Counted from the stretch's first letter, positions 28,862-37,974 are shown. The stretch is DNA of 64,000 nt from Jiangella anatolica (GCF_003236295.1 NZ_POTW01000024.1:1-64000), one strand, 5' to 3'. Made by a program: numbers and translations. The notes: a model not told the origin generated them from the sequence alone.

Positions 28862-28934
28862 TCGGGCCAGGAGCGATGAGCCCCTGGCCCGAACCATCGG
28901 GCCGGTCCGGCCGGGTTCACCCGGCCGGACCGGC
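28862..28934. terminator. Two consecutive hairpins after the third binding-protein gene
   Basis: Hairpin A has arms TCGGGCCAGG (28862-28871) and CCTGGCCCGA (28883-28892). Hairpin B has arms GCCGGTCCGGCCGGG (28901-28915) and its exact complement at 28920-28934 with a TTCA loop. On the transcribed minus strand B comes first, six bases after the binding-protein stop codon, and A follows. The permease start is about 100 bases further on. Confidence 0.75.
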
Positions 28935-28939
28935 AACGG

Positions 28940-30697
28940 TCAGGACGTGCGCGACCACTCTTCCATGTTGAACGACACCTGCGTCTGAGCGGCGTTCAGC
29001 TGGACCCCCTCGATGGCGGGGTTGTGCGCGGTGACGCCCGGGTGCGCGTAGAGCGGGATGCTGAACAGGTCGGCCCACAGCTGGGTCTCGATCTCGGTCA
29101 GCAGCTCGACCTGGCGCTCCGGTTCGACCGTGACGATCAGCTCGGTCCACGCGGCGTCGACATCGGCGTTGGAGTAGCCGTACGGGTTCTGGCCCTCGTT
29201 GGTGCGGTAGAGCGAGGCGCCGGAGGTCATGACACCGGAGCCGGCCCACGCGAACAGCGCGACCTCGTAGCTGGTCACGTCGACGATGCCGGCGCCGAGG
29301 TCCTGGGTCGGGGTGTCGACGATGTTGAAGCCGGCCTGGTCGCACGAGGCCTTGATCGCCGCGACCGTGTCAGCGCGCCGCGGGTTCGGGTCCGACCGCA
29401 GGATGCGGATCGTCGTGCCGGTGGCGCCGGCCGCCTCGACCAGAGCCGCGGCGCCGTCGATGTCGGGCTCGTCGTACTCGCCGCCGTAGGCCTCGCCGAC
29501 GACCTGGTCGTACTCCGGGTCCCACGGGAAGAACTCACGCAGGTTCATCACGACGGCCTCGGGGTTGGCCGGGGCGATCAGGTTGTCCACGATCTGCTGC
29601 CGCGGCACGCACATGGCGAAGGCCTGACGCAGGTTCGGGTCGGAGAAGACCGCGCCCTCCGTCTGGTTGAAGTCCAGGTGCTCCCACGTCATCGCGTCAC
29701 CCTTGATGACGGTGACCTGGTCGCCCAGGGCGTCCAGCGAGGCGACGAGGTCCACGCTCACCTGCGGGTCGATGATGTCGACCTCACCGTTGGCCAGCGC
29801 CTGGACCTGCTGGTCCTGGGCGATGAACCGGATGACGATGGTGTCGGTGGCCGGCGGGTCGCCGTAGTAGTTCTCGTTGGCGACCAGCGTCAGCGACTGA
29901 CCGGCCTCCCAGCTGTCGATCAGGTACGGGCCCGACGACGGGATGACGGCCTGGTCGAGCAGCGCGCCCGGCTCCATGTCCCAGCCGCTGTTCCAGAACT
30001 CCGCGACCGGGGCCAGCGCCGCCATGTCGTCGTTCTGGATGGCCGTGACCAGGTCCTCCGGCGTCATGCCGGCCTGCTCGGCGGCGACGTGCGCGGGCAG
30101 GTAGCCGCTGGTGACGACCTCCCAGTCGGCGAACGGCTCGGAGTAGACGAAGTCGAACTCCTTGTCACCCGGCTCGCACTCCGGCTTGGCCACCAGGTCG
30201 TAGCCCGTGGTACCCGGGACGGCGAACAGCGGGATCGGCTGACCGTCCTCGCCGACCTCCTCGGTGACGTAGGCGCCGGACTGGGTCGCCCACTCGAGCA
30301 GGGCGTCGTCGCAGTCGATCGGCTCACCGTCGGACCACGTGGCGTTCTCGGCGAACGTGTAGTGGACGGTCAGCGGGTCCTCGGACGTCACCTCGTAGGT
30401 GCCGAAGTTCTCGTTGCGGACGATCTCGCCCTGAGGGCCGAAGTCCCACCAGCCGTCGATGACACCGTTCATCACGAAGGTGTTCCACGTGCCGTTGCCG
30501 GTCTCGGAGTTCAGGTTGTAAGAGGTGAACTCGGCGTCGGACGCGACGGTGATGGGGCCGCCCGACGAGCCGCCGGCCGGGGACTCGGTGTCGCCGCTCC
30601 CGGAGCCGTTGTCGTCGTCGCCGCCACATGCAGAGAGCGCCAGCGCCCCTGCCGTGAGGACGGCGAAGAACGCCATACCTCTGCGCTTGCTGGTCAA
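28940..30697 (-). CDS. Peptide/nickel-type solute-binding lipoprotein, third system
   Basis: 585-aa SBP_bac_5 lipoprotein with signal peptide and lipobox ALALSACGG (Cys24). The start is a TTG at 30697 supported by GAGGAG about seven bases upstream; an in-frame ATG lies seven codons later. Mature-domain features include YTFAENATWSDGEPIDCDDA and LRQAFAMCVPRQQIVDNL. It heads a complete operon with its own two permeases and two ATPases. It is clearly diverged from the two other binding proteins in the window and probably has a different ligand. Confidence 0.93.
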   Translation of the reverse strand: MTSKRRGMAFFAVLTAGALALSACGGDDDNGSGSGDTESPAGGSSGGPITVASDAEFTSYNLNSETGNGTWNTFVMNGVIDGWWDFGPQGEIVRNENFGTYEVTSEDPLTVHYTFAENATWSDGEPIDCDDALLEWATQSGAYVTEEVGEDGQPIPLFAVPGTTGYDLVAKPECEPGDKEFDFVYSEPFADWEVVTSGYLPAHVAAEQAGMTPEDLVTAIQNDDMAALAPVAEFWNSGWDMEPGALLDQAVIPSSGPYLIDSWEAGQSLTLVANENYYGDPPATDTIVIRFIAQDQQVQALANGEVDIIDPQVSVDLVASLDALGDQVTVIKGDAMTWEHLDFNQTEGAVFSDPNLRQAFAMCVPRQQIVDNLIAPANPEAVVMNLREFFPWDPEYDQVVGEAYGGEYDEPDIDGAAALVEAAGATGTTIRILRSDPNPRRADTVAAIKASCDQAGFNIVDTPTQDLGAGIVDVTSYEVALFAWAGSGVMTSGASLYRTNEGQNPYGYSNADVDAAWTELIVTVEPERQVELLTEIETQLWADLFSIPLYAHPGVTAHNPAIEGVQLNAAQTQVSFNMEEWSRTS

Positions 30698-30880
30698 GGC
30701 TGACTCCTCGTGTGTCGGATCGCAAGGATCGCAGAATTGAGAGTGTGGCTAAGACCATCACCGCTACTGACGTACACACAAGGTGGCAGGGCGCGCTGTT
30801 ACTGACCTGAAACCCAACTAGGGCGGCAGGCTACGAAATCACAACGGATCGGACACGAACCTTCCCGGAAATTCTCCTGT

Positions 30881-32106
30881 TCAATCGGGATCCGACAGGA
30901 CAACAAGCGTGCGGCGCACCAGCAATGCCGCGGCGGCGATTCCGATTCCACCGACGATGAATGGCAGCCGCAGATCGATGGCGCCGAGCAGGCCGCCGGC
31001 GAGCATGCCGACCGGCATCAGCCCCCAGCCGAACGTGCGCCAGGCGCCGTGCACCCGGCCGAGCAGCCGGCTCGGCACCAGCTCCTGACGCACGGTGACG
31101 CTGACGACGTTCCAGGCGGCGACGCCGGCGCCGACGGTGACCATGGCGGCGGCCGCCGCGACCGGGTGCGGCACGAACCCGCACAGCGCGTAGGACAGGC
31201 CGGTGACCAGCACCGAGGCCAGCATCACCCGGCCGCGCCCCCATCGCCGGATCAGCCGGGGCACGATCAGCGCGCCGAGCACGGCGCCGGCCGCGGCGGC
31301 CATCGCGAACACGCCGAACAGGGCCGCGGACAGGCCCAACCGCTCCAGGACATAGAGGACGAACACCGCCTGCGCCAGTGCGTTGAACAGCGCCAGCACG
31401 CAGGAGACGACCCACAGCGGCCGCAGCACCGGATGGCCGAGCAGGAACCGGATCCCGTCGGCCAGCGACCGGCGGGTGGCGGGCGGCTCGGCGTCGTCGA
31501 CGCCGCGCGGCGCCCGGGCGGCGGTGAGCGGCAGCGTCAGGACGAGCACGGCGGCCAGCAGGTAGCCGGCGGTGAGCGGCACGAACGGCATCGCCGCGGC
31601 GACCGCGAACAACACCCGCCCAGCGGCGCGGCGACGAAGTTCTGCGCGACGACCTCGGTGGCCTGGAACCGGCTGTTGGCCCGCACCAGCCGGTCCCGGC
31701 CGGCCACCGCAGGCACCATCGCCTGCAGCGACCCGTCGGACAAGGTCTCGAACGCGCCGAACAGGAACACGGCCGCGATCAGCACCGCGATGGCCAGGCG
31801 GTCGGTCGCGACCAGCAGGCACACGACGGCGGCGAGGACGGCCCGCACGCCGCAGGCGAGCGCGGCCACCCGGCGCCGGTCGAACCGGTCGACCAGGCCA
31901 CCGGCCGGCAGGCCGAGCAGCAGCCACGGGAGGAACTGTGCGACGCCGACCAGAGAGATGAGGACGGGGTCGCGGGTCAGTGTGGCGGCGAGCAGCGGTG
32001 CCGCGGTCGCGGCGAAGCCGTCGGCGAGGTTGCTGCCGACGGCCGCGCCCCACAGCCGGGCGAACGCCGGGCCCAGGCCGCGCGCCGACGGCGCCGCGAC
32101 CGTCAC
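30881..32106 (-). pseudogene. Frameshifted MFS transporter
   Basis: The coding sequence starts at a GTG (32106) overlapping the ArsR-type stop (GTGA) and encodes a normal MFS N-terminal half: NLADGFAATAAPLLAATLTR, then the loop motif GLPAGGLVDRFDRRR. Near 31616-31624 the frame breaks. The reading goes NFVAAPLGG then nonsense, while the other frame resumes LFAVAAAMPFVPLTAGYL and continues to DPD-stop at 30881. Adding one G to the GGGCGGG run restores a 408-aa protein. It is either a genuine one-base deletion or a homopolymer sequencing error. Intact, it would be a 12-helix drug-type exporter under the ArsR regulator. Confidence 0.85.
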
Positions 32107-32693
32107 GGCACGTCCTCGGCGGCCACCGGGAACGTGTGCAGCTGCACCTCGACGATCCGGGTGCCGGCCTCGGGATCGGCGTCGCGGTCGCGGACCCGCT
32201 CGCGCCAGGCATCGAGGACGGCGGTCAGCTCGGCGCCGAGCTCGGCCAGCTCGCCGGCCCGCAGCCGCAGGTGCGCCGTCGTGTCGACGCTGGCCCGGCC
32301 CCACTCGCGCGGGACGTGCAGGTAGCCGGCGGCGAGCCAGTGCTCCAGCCGGGCCGACTGCGTCCGGTGCAGTTCGCCGACGACGAGCCGGGCGGCCTCG
32401 CCGCTGCCGCCGTCGGTCAGCTCGTAGCCGTCGAGCTGGGCGCCGCCGGGATAGGCCCGCCAGTACCGCTCCCGGCCGGCGCCGCGGAACGGGTCCTCCT
32501 CGACGAAGCCGTGCTTGGCCAGCTGGCGCAGGTGGTAGCTGGTCGACCCGGTGCTCTCGCCGAACCGGCCGGCCAGCATGGTCGCCGTCGCCGGGCCGTA
32601 CGTCACCAGCGCGTCGTAGAGCTGGACGCGCAGCGGATGCGCGAGACCCCGCAGGGTGGTCGCGTCGATGTTGCGCCGGGGCGGGTCGGCCAT
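32103..32693 (-). CDS. ArsR-type winged-helix transcriptional regulator
   Basis: 196-aa regulator. Residues 8-75 form an HTH_20/ArsR winged helix: IDATTLRGLAHPLRVQLYDA, then GESTGSTSYHLRQLAKHGFV, the recognition helix. The rest is helical and lacks cysteine metal sites, so it is not a classic metal sensor. I took ATG 32693; a short extension upstream is possible. The stop codon overlaps the start of the MFS gene, so the pair is a regulator-exporter unit and the regulator most likely controls that exporter and itself. Confidence 0.88.
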   Translation of the reverse strand: MADPPRRNIDATTLRGLAHPLRVQLYDALVTYGPATATMLAGRFGESTGSTSYHLRQLAKHGFVEEDPFRGAGRERYWRAYPGGAQLDGYELTDGGSGEAARLVVGELHRTQSARLEHWLAAGYLHVPREWGRASVDTTAHLRLRAGELAELGAELTAVLDAWRERVRDRDADPEAGTRIVEVQLHTFPVAAEDVP

Positions 32694-32720
32694 ACCGGAA
32701 CGGTACGGCTTACCAACAAC

Positions 32721-32742
32721 TCTTTGCAACCATGTCTTTGCA
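32721..32742. promoter_or_regulatory. Direct repeat TCTTTGCA upstream of the ArsR-type gene
   Basis: TCTTTGCA occurs at 32721-32728 and again at 32735-32742, 14 bases apart, just upstream of the regulator start. It is an AT-richer patch than its surroundings. It is a candidate operator or promoter segment for the ArsR-MFS pair; this is inference from position only. Confidence 0.35.
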
Positions 32743-32892
32743 TAGGTGCGCGAATTTCACAACATGATCGTCTTGAAAATCAAGGGAACGGCTGTGTGAT
32801 GTTCATCCCATCGAAGGCAACCCCTGGATTCGTCGCCGCACCCGTGCCAGGCTGCGCCCTATCGCGACCGCCGACGCTCGCGGGAGGCAGTG

Positions 32893-33180
32893 ATGGGAGT
32901 GTCCGAGAGCCGGGCCGCAGTGGCCGAGGCCGTGTCCGCGCTCGACGCGGCGGTGGCCACCCTGCGCCTCCATTACGGCGACACCCTGGGCGTCCGGCGG
33001 CTGGTCAGCGACGTGGCCCGGCTCGGCGACGACCTCGCCGAACTCGGCGATCCCCAGCCAGGCCATCGGCCGCATCCGGTCCGGCAGCTGGAGATCGTGC
33101 CCGACGAGCCGTACGACCCGAGCATGTGGGCCGGCGCCGAGGACGAGGGCCTGGGCGCACCTGACCGGCGCGCCCCATAA
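32893..33180 (+). CDS. Small hypothetical protein
   Basis: 95-aa protein from ATG 32893 (an overlapping GTG is at 32890), with GGAGG six bases upstream. The N-terminal half is a helical Ala/Val/Leu-rich segment (AVAEAVSALDAAVATLRLHY). The C-terminal half is Pro/Asp-rich with QLEIVPDEPYDPSMWAGAED. No recognised domain. It is 66 bases upstream of the succinate dehydrogenase genes in the same direction and may be co-transcribed. Codon use matches the neighbourhood, so it is probably real. Confidence 0.6.
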   Translation: MGVSESRAAVAEAVSALDAAVATLRLHYGDTLGVRRLVSDVARLGDDLAELGDPQPGHRPHPVRQLEIVPDEPYDPSMWAGAEDEGLGAPDRRAP

Positions 33181-33246
33181 TCCGGGCTCCTGAGCCTCAG
33201 CTTCCCGTCCCCGTCCCCCGTTCTCTGAAAAGAGCACTCAGAAGAC

Positions 33247-34044
33247 ATGGCCGCCCCTACCGGAATCAAGTCTCCGACCCGGGCCCGCATCGCCGCCCGC
33301 ACCCTGCGCACCGACCGATGGTGGCTCTACCCCACGTTCACCGCGCTGGTGCTGCTCGCCTTCGTGGTCTACGCGACCTACCGGGCCTTCGTCGGTGAGT
33401 ACTACTTCGCCGAGCCCTACCTGACGCCGTTCTACTCGCCGTGCGTCACCACCGAGTGCGTCGACGGCTCCCGCCACCTGGGCACCTGGGTCGGCGACTG
33501 GTGGCCGTTCTCGCCGGCCGTGCTGATCCTCGTCATCCCGCTGAGCCTGCGGCTGACCTGCTACTACTACCGCAAGGCCTACTACCGCTCGATCTGGATG
33601 TCGCCGCCGGCCTGCGCCGTGGGCGAGCCGCACCGCCGCTACACCGGCGAGACCCGGTTCCCGCTGATCCTGCAGAACATCCACCGCTACGCGCTGTACC
33701 TCGCGCTGGCGTACAACGTGCTGCTCACCTACGACGCGGTGATGGCGTTCAAGTCGCCCGAGGGCGAGTGGGGCCACATGGGCCTGGGCACGCTGATCCT
33801 CGTGGTCAACGCCGTGCTGCTGGCCCTGTACAGCCTGTCGTGCCATTCCTGCCGGCACATCATCGGCGGCCGGCTGCGCAACTTCTCCAAGCACCCGGTG
33901 CGGTACCGCCTGTGGGGCGGGGTGTCGGTGCTCAACGGCCGGCACGCGCAGCTCGCGTGGGCGTCCCTCGTCTGGGTCGCGTTCACCGACTTCTACATCT
34001 GGATGGTCGCGTCCGGCACCTGGTCCGACCCGCGGTTCTTCTGA
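33247..34044 (+). CDS. Succinate dehydrogenase membrane-anchor subunit (Sdh1-type)
   Basis: 265-aa integral membrane protein with about five hydrophobic helices (for example PTFTALVLLAFVVYATYRAF and ALYLALAYNVLLTYDAVMAF) and several histidines in or near helices (NIHRYAL, SCRHIIGG) that could ligate heme. It matches the Rv0249c type of anchor found in actinobacterial Sdh1 complexes rather than small SdhC/SdhD pairs. It docks the catalytic subunits to the membrane and passes electrons to menaquinone. It is the first gene of the sdh set, 16 bases before the flavoprotein gene. Confidence 0.85.
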   Translation: MAAPTGIKSPTRARIAARTLRTDRWWLYPTFTALVLLAFVVYATYRAFVGEYYFAEPYLTPFYSPCVTTECVDGSRHLGTWVGDWWPFSPAVLILVIPLSLRLTCYYYRKAYYRSIWMSPPACAVGEPHRRYTGETRFPLILQNIHRYALYLALAYNVLLTYDAVMAFKSPEGEWGHMGLGTLILVVNAVLLALYSLSCHSCRHIIGGRLRNFSKHPVRYRLWGGVSVLNGRHAQLAWASLVWVAFTDFYIWMVASGTWSDPRFF

Positions 34045-34060
34045 GGAGCAGAGCTACACC

Positions 34061-35848
34061 ATGGCTGATATCGAACGCCACAGCTTCGACGTGCTCGTGG
34101 TCGGCGCCGGCGGCGCGGGGCTGCGCGCGGCCATCGCGGCGCACGACGCAGGCGCCAAGGTCGGCATCGTCTGCAAGTCGCTGCTGGGCAAGGCGCACAC
34201 CGTCATGGCCGAGGGCGGCATCGCCGCCGCGATGGCGAACGTGTGGAAAGAGGACAACTGGAAGGTGCACTTCCGCGACACCATGCGTGGCGGGAAGATG
34301 CTCAACCACTGGCGGATGGCGCAGCTGCACGCGCAGGAGGCGCCGGACCGGGTCCGCGAGCTGGAGGAGTGGGGCGCGCTGTTCGACCGCACGCCCGACG
34401 GCCTGATCTCCCAGCGCGACTTCGGCGGCCACCGCTACGCCCGGCTGGCCCACGTCGGCGACCGCACCGGCCTGGAGCTGATCCGCACGCTGCAGCAGCG
34501 CGCCGTCGCCCTGGGCATCGAGGTCTTCATGGAGGCCACGATCACGCGGCTGCTCAAGGACGGCGACCGCATCGCCGGCGCCTTCGGCTACTGGCGCGAG
34601 TCGGGCCGGTTCGTCGCGTTCGAGGCGCCGTCGGTCGTGCTGGCCACGGGCGGCATCGGCAAGTCCTACAAGGTGACGTCGAACTCGTGGGAGTACACCG
34701 GCGACGGGCACGCGCTCGCGCTGGAGGCCGGTGCCAGCCTCGTCAACATGGAGTTCGTCCAGTTCCACCCGACCGGCATGGTCTGGCCGCCGTCGGTGAA
34801 GGGGATCCTGGTCACCGAGTCGGTCCGCGGCGACGGCGGCGTGCTGCGCAACAGCGAGGGCCGCCGGTTCATGTTCGACTACATCCCCGAGTTCTTCAAG
34901 GCCGAGACGGCGGACTCCGAGGAGGAGGCCGACCGCTGGTACGAGGACAAGACGAACAACCGCCGGCCACCGGAGCTGCTGCCCCGCGACGAGGTCGCCC
35001 GGGCCATCAACGCCGAGGTCAAGGCCGGCCGCGGGTCACCGCACGGCGGCGTGTTCCTCGACATCGCCTCGCGCCGCACGCCCGAGTACATCCGCCGGCG
35101 GCTGCCGTCGATGTATCACCAGTTCAAGGAGCTGGCCGACGTCGACATCACGGCCGAGCCGATGGAGGTCGGCCCGACCTGCCACTACGTCATGGGCGGC
35201 GTGGCCGTCGACCCGGACACGGGCGAGTCGGCCGTCCAGGGCCTCTACGCCGCGGGCGAGGTGGCCGGCGGCATGCACGGCGCCAACCGGCTGGGCGGCA
35301 ACTCGCTGTCGGACCTGCTGGTCTTCGGCCGGCGGACGGGGCTCAACGCGGCCTACGCGGCGGCCCGGCTCAAGCAGCGGCCGGCGATCTCCGAGGACGA
35401 CGTGCGCGCGGCGTCGGAGCACGCGCTGGCGCCGTTCGGCATCGAGGGCGGCGAGAACCCGTACACCGTCCAGCACGACCTGCAAGAGGTCATGCACAAC
35501 CTGGTCGGCATCATCCGGACCGCCGGCGAGATGGAGCAGGCGCTGACGGACCTGGCGTCGCTGCGCGAGCGGATCACCCGGCTCAGCGTCGAGGGACACC
35601 GTCAGTACAACCCGGGCTGGCACCTGGCGCTGGACCTGCGCAACATGCTGCGGGTCTCCGAATGCATCGCGCGTGCGGCGCTGGAACGAACGGAGAGCCG
35701 CGGCGGGCACACCCGCGACGACTTCCCCGCCACCGACGACTCCTGGGGCAAGATCAACCTGCACTGCCGCCTGGACGGCGAGGCCGTCGGCGTCACACAC
35801 GAGCCGCTGCCTCAGATGCCCGACGACCTGCGCGAGCTGTTCAACTAG
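34061..35848 (+). CDS. sdhA: Succinate dehydrogenase flavoprotein subunit
   Basis: 595-aa catalytic subunit that oxidises succinate to fumarate with covalently bound FAD. The dinucleotide motif VVGAGGAGLRAAIAA is near the N-terminus, followed by KAHTVMAEGGIAAAM (the histidine is the likely FAD attachment), VLATGGIGKSY, FVQFHPTGM, TESVRGDGGVLRN, CHYVMGGVAVD and HGANRLGGNSLSDLLVFGRR. The start ATG has GAGGAG upstream. The sequence is closest in style to Rv0248c/SCO0923-type SdhA, but somewhat shorter. The C-terminus is ELFN, followed after 12 bases by the iron-sulfur gene. Confidence 0.95.
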   Translation: MADIERHSFDVLVVGAGGAGLRAAIAAHDAGAKVGIVCKSLLGKAHTVMAEGGIAAAMANVWKEDNWKVHFRDTMRGGKMLNHWRMAQLHAQEAPDRVRELEEWGALFDRTPDGLISQRDFGGHRYARLAHVGDRTGLELIRTLQQRAVALGIEVFMEATITRLLKDGDRIAGAFGYWRESGRFVAFEAPSVVLATGGIGKSYKVTSNSWEYTGDGHALALEAGASLVNMEFVQFHPTGMVWPPSVKGILVTESVRGDGGVLRNSEGRRFMFDYIPEFFKAETADSEEEADRWYEDKTNNRRPPELLPRDEVARAINAEVKAGRGSPHGGVFLDIASRRTPEYIRRRLPSMYHQFKELADVDITAEPMEVGPTCHYVMGGVAVDPDTGESAVQGLYAAGEVAGGMHGANRLGGNSLSDLLVFGRRTGLNAAYAAARLKQRPAISEDDVRAASEHALAPFGIEGGENPYTVQHDLQEVMHNLVGIIRTAGEMEQALTDLASLRERITRLSVEGHRQYNPGWHLALDLRNMLRVSECIARAALERTESRGGHTRDDFPATDDSWGKINLHCRLDGEAVGVTHEPLPQMPDDLRELFN

Positions 35849-35860
35849 GAGAGTGTGAAC

Positions 35861-36649
35861 GTGGGATACGACCTGAAGATGAAGGTGTGGCGTGGCGACG
35901 CCACCGGCGGGGACCTGGTGGACTACACCGTCCCCGTCGAGGAGGGCGAGGTGGTCCTCGACGCGCTGCACCGCATCCAGGCGACGCAGTCCGGCGACCT
36001 CGCGGTGCGGTGGAACTGCAAGGCCGGCAAGTGCGGCTCGTGCAGCACCGAGATCAACGGCAAGCCGCGGCTGGCCTGTATGACCCGGCTCTCGACCTTC
36101 GAGGAGGGCGAGACGGTGACGGTGACGCCGCTGCGCACGTTCCCGGTGGTCCGCGACCTCGTCACCGACGTCTCGTACAACTACCGGGTGGCCGAGACGG
36201 TGCCGGCGTTCGCGCCGGAGCCGCGGCCGGCCGACGGCCAGTACCGCATGCAGCAGGTGGACGTCGAGCGCGGCCAGGAGTTCCGCAAGTGCATCGAGTG
36301 CTTCCTGTGCCAGGACGTCTGTCACGTCATCCGTGACCACGAGGAGAACAAGCAGTCCTTCTCCGGCCCGCGGTTCTTCCTGCGCTACGCCGAGCTCGAG
36401 ATGCACCCGCTGGACACCAACGACCGGCGTGCGCTGGCCCGCGAGCAGGCCGGCATCGGCCTGTGCAACATCACCAAGTGCTGCACGGACGTGTGCCCGG
36501 AGGGCATCCACATCACCGACAACGCGATCATCCCGATGAAGGAGCGCGTGGTCGACCGATCCTTCGACCCGGTCACCTGGCTGGGCCGGAAGATCTTCCG
36601 CCGCGACCAGCTGCCGGAGGCGCAGGTCCCCCAGGCGCGAGCAGAATGA
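35861..36649 (+). CDS. sdhB: Succinate dehydrogenase iron-sulfur subunit
   Basis: 262-aa electron-transfer subunit. The N-terminal plant-type ferredoxin domain carries the [2Fe-2S] ligands in CKAGKCGSCSTEING plus the later C in PRLACM. The C-terminal domain has the CIECFLCQDVCHV [4Fe-4S] and CNITKCCTDVCPEGI [3Fe-4S]-type sets. I chose GTG 35861, nine bases after AGGAG, because the resulting start MGYDLKMKVW lines up with Sdh1-type homologues; GTG 35855 is the alternative. It passes electrons from SdhA to the membrane subunit. Confidence 0.94.
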   Translation: MGYDLKMKVWRGDATGGDLVDYTVPVEEGEVVLDALHRIQATQSGDLAVRWNCKAGKCGSCSTEINGKPRLACMTRLSTFEEGETVTVTPLRTFPVVRDLVTDVSYNYRVAETVPAFAPEPRPADGQYRMQQVDVERGQEFRKCIECFLCQDVCHVIRDHEENKQSFSGPRFFLRYAELEMHPLDTNDRRALAREQAGIGLCNITKCCTDVCPEGIHITDNAIIPMKERVVDRSFDPVTWLGRKIFRRDQLPEAQVPQARAE

Positions 36650-36653
36650 CAGC

Positions 36654-36950
36654 ATGACCCGGCTCGACGAGGACGGCGTCCGGGCGGCCCTGGCGGGGCT
36701 GCCCGGATGGTCCGGCGACACGTCCGCCATCAGCCGTGACGTCGAGGCGCCGGACTTCCTCACCGGGATCCGGATCGTCGACGACGTCGCGGCCGCGGCC
36801 GAGGCGGCCGACCACCATCCCGACATCGACATCCGCTGGCGGACTCTGACGTTCACGCTGTCGACCCACTCCGAGGGCGGTGTCACGTCCAAGGACGTCG
36901 ACCTGGCGGCGGCCATCGACGCCATCGCCGAGCGGCATGGCGCGCGATAG
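36654..36950 (+). CDS. Pterin-4a-carbinolamine dehydratase
   Basis: 98-aa protein with the family signature ADHHPDIDIRWRTLTFTLST followed by GGVTSKDVDLAAAID, containing the catalytic histidine pair. It dehydrates 4a-hydroxytetrahydropterin for aromatic amino-acid hydroxylases. No hydroxylase gene is in the window. It starts four bases after sdhB, so it is probably co-transcribed, and precedes the acetamidase gene by nine bases. Many actinobacteria carry such stand-alone PCD-like proteins with unclear roles. Confidence 0.88.
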   Translation: MTRLDEDGVRAALAGLPGWSGDTSAISRDVEAPDFLTGIRIVDDVAAAAEAADHHPDIDIRWRTLTFTLSTHSEGGVTSKDVDLAAAIDAIAERHGAR

Positions 36951-36959
36951 CGTCCGCAC

Positions 36960-37961
36960 ATGGACGTCATCGAGTACACGCCCAGCCGCGAGCAGTACGC
37001 CTACACCTTCGGTGGCGCCGCTCCGGCGCTGCGCGTCGCACCGGGGACCGCGCTGCGCCTGTGGTCCGACGACGCGTTCGGCGGCGTCCTGCGCTCGGTC
37101 GACGACCTCTCCAGCGCCAAGGTCGACCTGCGCTTCGTCAACCCGCAGACCGGGCCGTTCTGGGTCGAGGGCGCCGAGCCCGGCGACACGCTGGTGCTGC
37201 ACCTGGCCGCGCTGGAGCCGGCGCGTGACTGGGGCGCGTCCGCGGCCATCCCGTTCTTCGGCGGCATGACCAGCACCGACCGCGTCGTCACGCTGCAGGA
37301 CGCGCTGCCGGACACCACCTGGATCTACGAGCTGGATCGCGACCGCAACACCGTCGCGTTCGCGGCCCGGCACAGCGACCACCGCATCGAGCTGCCGGTC
37401 GAGCCGATGCTCGGCACCGTCGGGGTGGCGCCGGCCGGCGGCGAGGTGCGCTCGTCGCTGGTGCCGGACCGGTTCGGCGGCAATATGGACACGCCGCAGA
37501 TGCGGGCCGGCACGACGGTCTTCCTCGGCGTGAACGTCGAGGGCGCCCTGTTCTCCGTCGGCGACGGCCACTACCGCCAGGGCGAGGGCGAGGCCTGCGG
37601 CACCGCCGTCGAGGGCGCGATGACCACCACGCTCATCGTCGACCTGGTCAAGGGCGGCGCGCCGGGCTGGCCGCGGCTGGAGGACGACGCGCACTGGATG
37701 ACGGTCGGGTCCAGCCGACCGCTGGAGGACGCCTGGCGCATCGGCAACGCCGAGCTGGTGCACTGGGTCGCCGAGCTGTACGGCCTGCACCCGATGGACG
37801 CCTACCAGCTGTGCTCGCAGCTCGCGCAGGCCCCGATCGCGAACGTCGTCGACGCCAACTACAGCGTCGTGGTCAAGGCGGCGAAGGCGCTGCTGCCGGC
37901 CGCCGACGCGTTCGGCGGCATCCACGCCGACCTGCGCGCCCGCGCCGCAACTCTCCTCTGA
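36960..37961 (+). CDS. Acetamidase/formamidase family amidohydrolase
   Basis: 333-aa cytoplasmic enzyme of the FmdA_AmdA family, which hydrolyses short-chain amides such as formamide or acetamide to ammonia and the acid. Recognisable segments are FWVEGAEPGDTLVLHL, PMLGTVGVAPAGGEV, RFGGNMDTPQMRAGTTVFL and the conserved GVNVEGALFSVGDGHYRQGE. Length is normal for the family. It lies in a compact run with PCD, an SDR enzyme and a small protein, hinting at a catabolic unit for an amide-bearing compound; that link is inference. Confidence 0.9.
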   Translation: MDVIEYTPSREQYAYTFGGAAPALRVAPGTALRLWSDDAFGGVLRSVDDLSSAKVDLRFVNPQTGPFWVEGAEPGDTLVLHLAALEPARDWGASAAIPFFGGMTSTDRVVTLQDALPDTTWIYELDRDRNTVAFAARHSDHRIELPVEPMLGTVGVAPAGGEVRSSLVPDRFGGNMDTPQMRAGTTVFLGVNVEGALFSVGDGHYRQGEGEACGTAVEGAMTTTLIVDLVKGGAPGWPRLEDDAHWMTVGSSRPLEDAWRIGNAELVHWVAELYGLHPMDAYQLCSQLAQAPIANVVDANYSVVVKAAKALLPAADAFGGIHADLRARAATLL

Positions 37962-37974
37962 CGAAAGGCCAGCC

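Noticed and set aside
31537-32212. Two separate small membrane proteins instead of a broken MFS gene
   Set aside because: The two frames join exactly at a conserved MFS position, and one added base gives a full-length family member.
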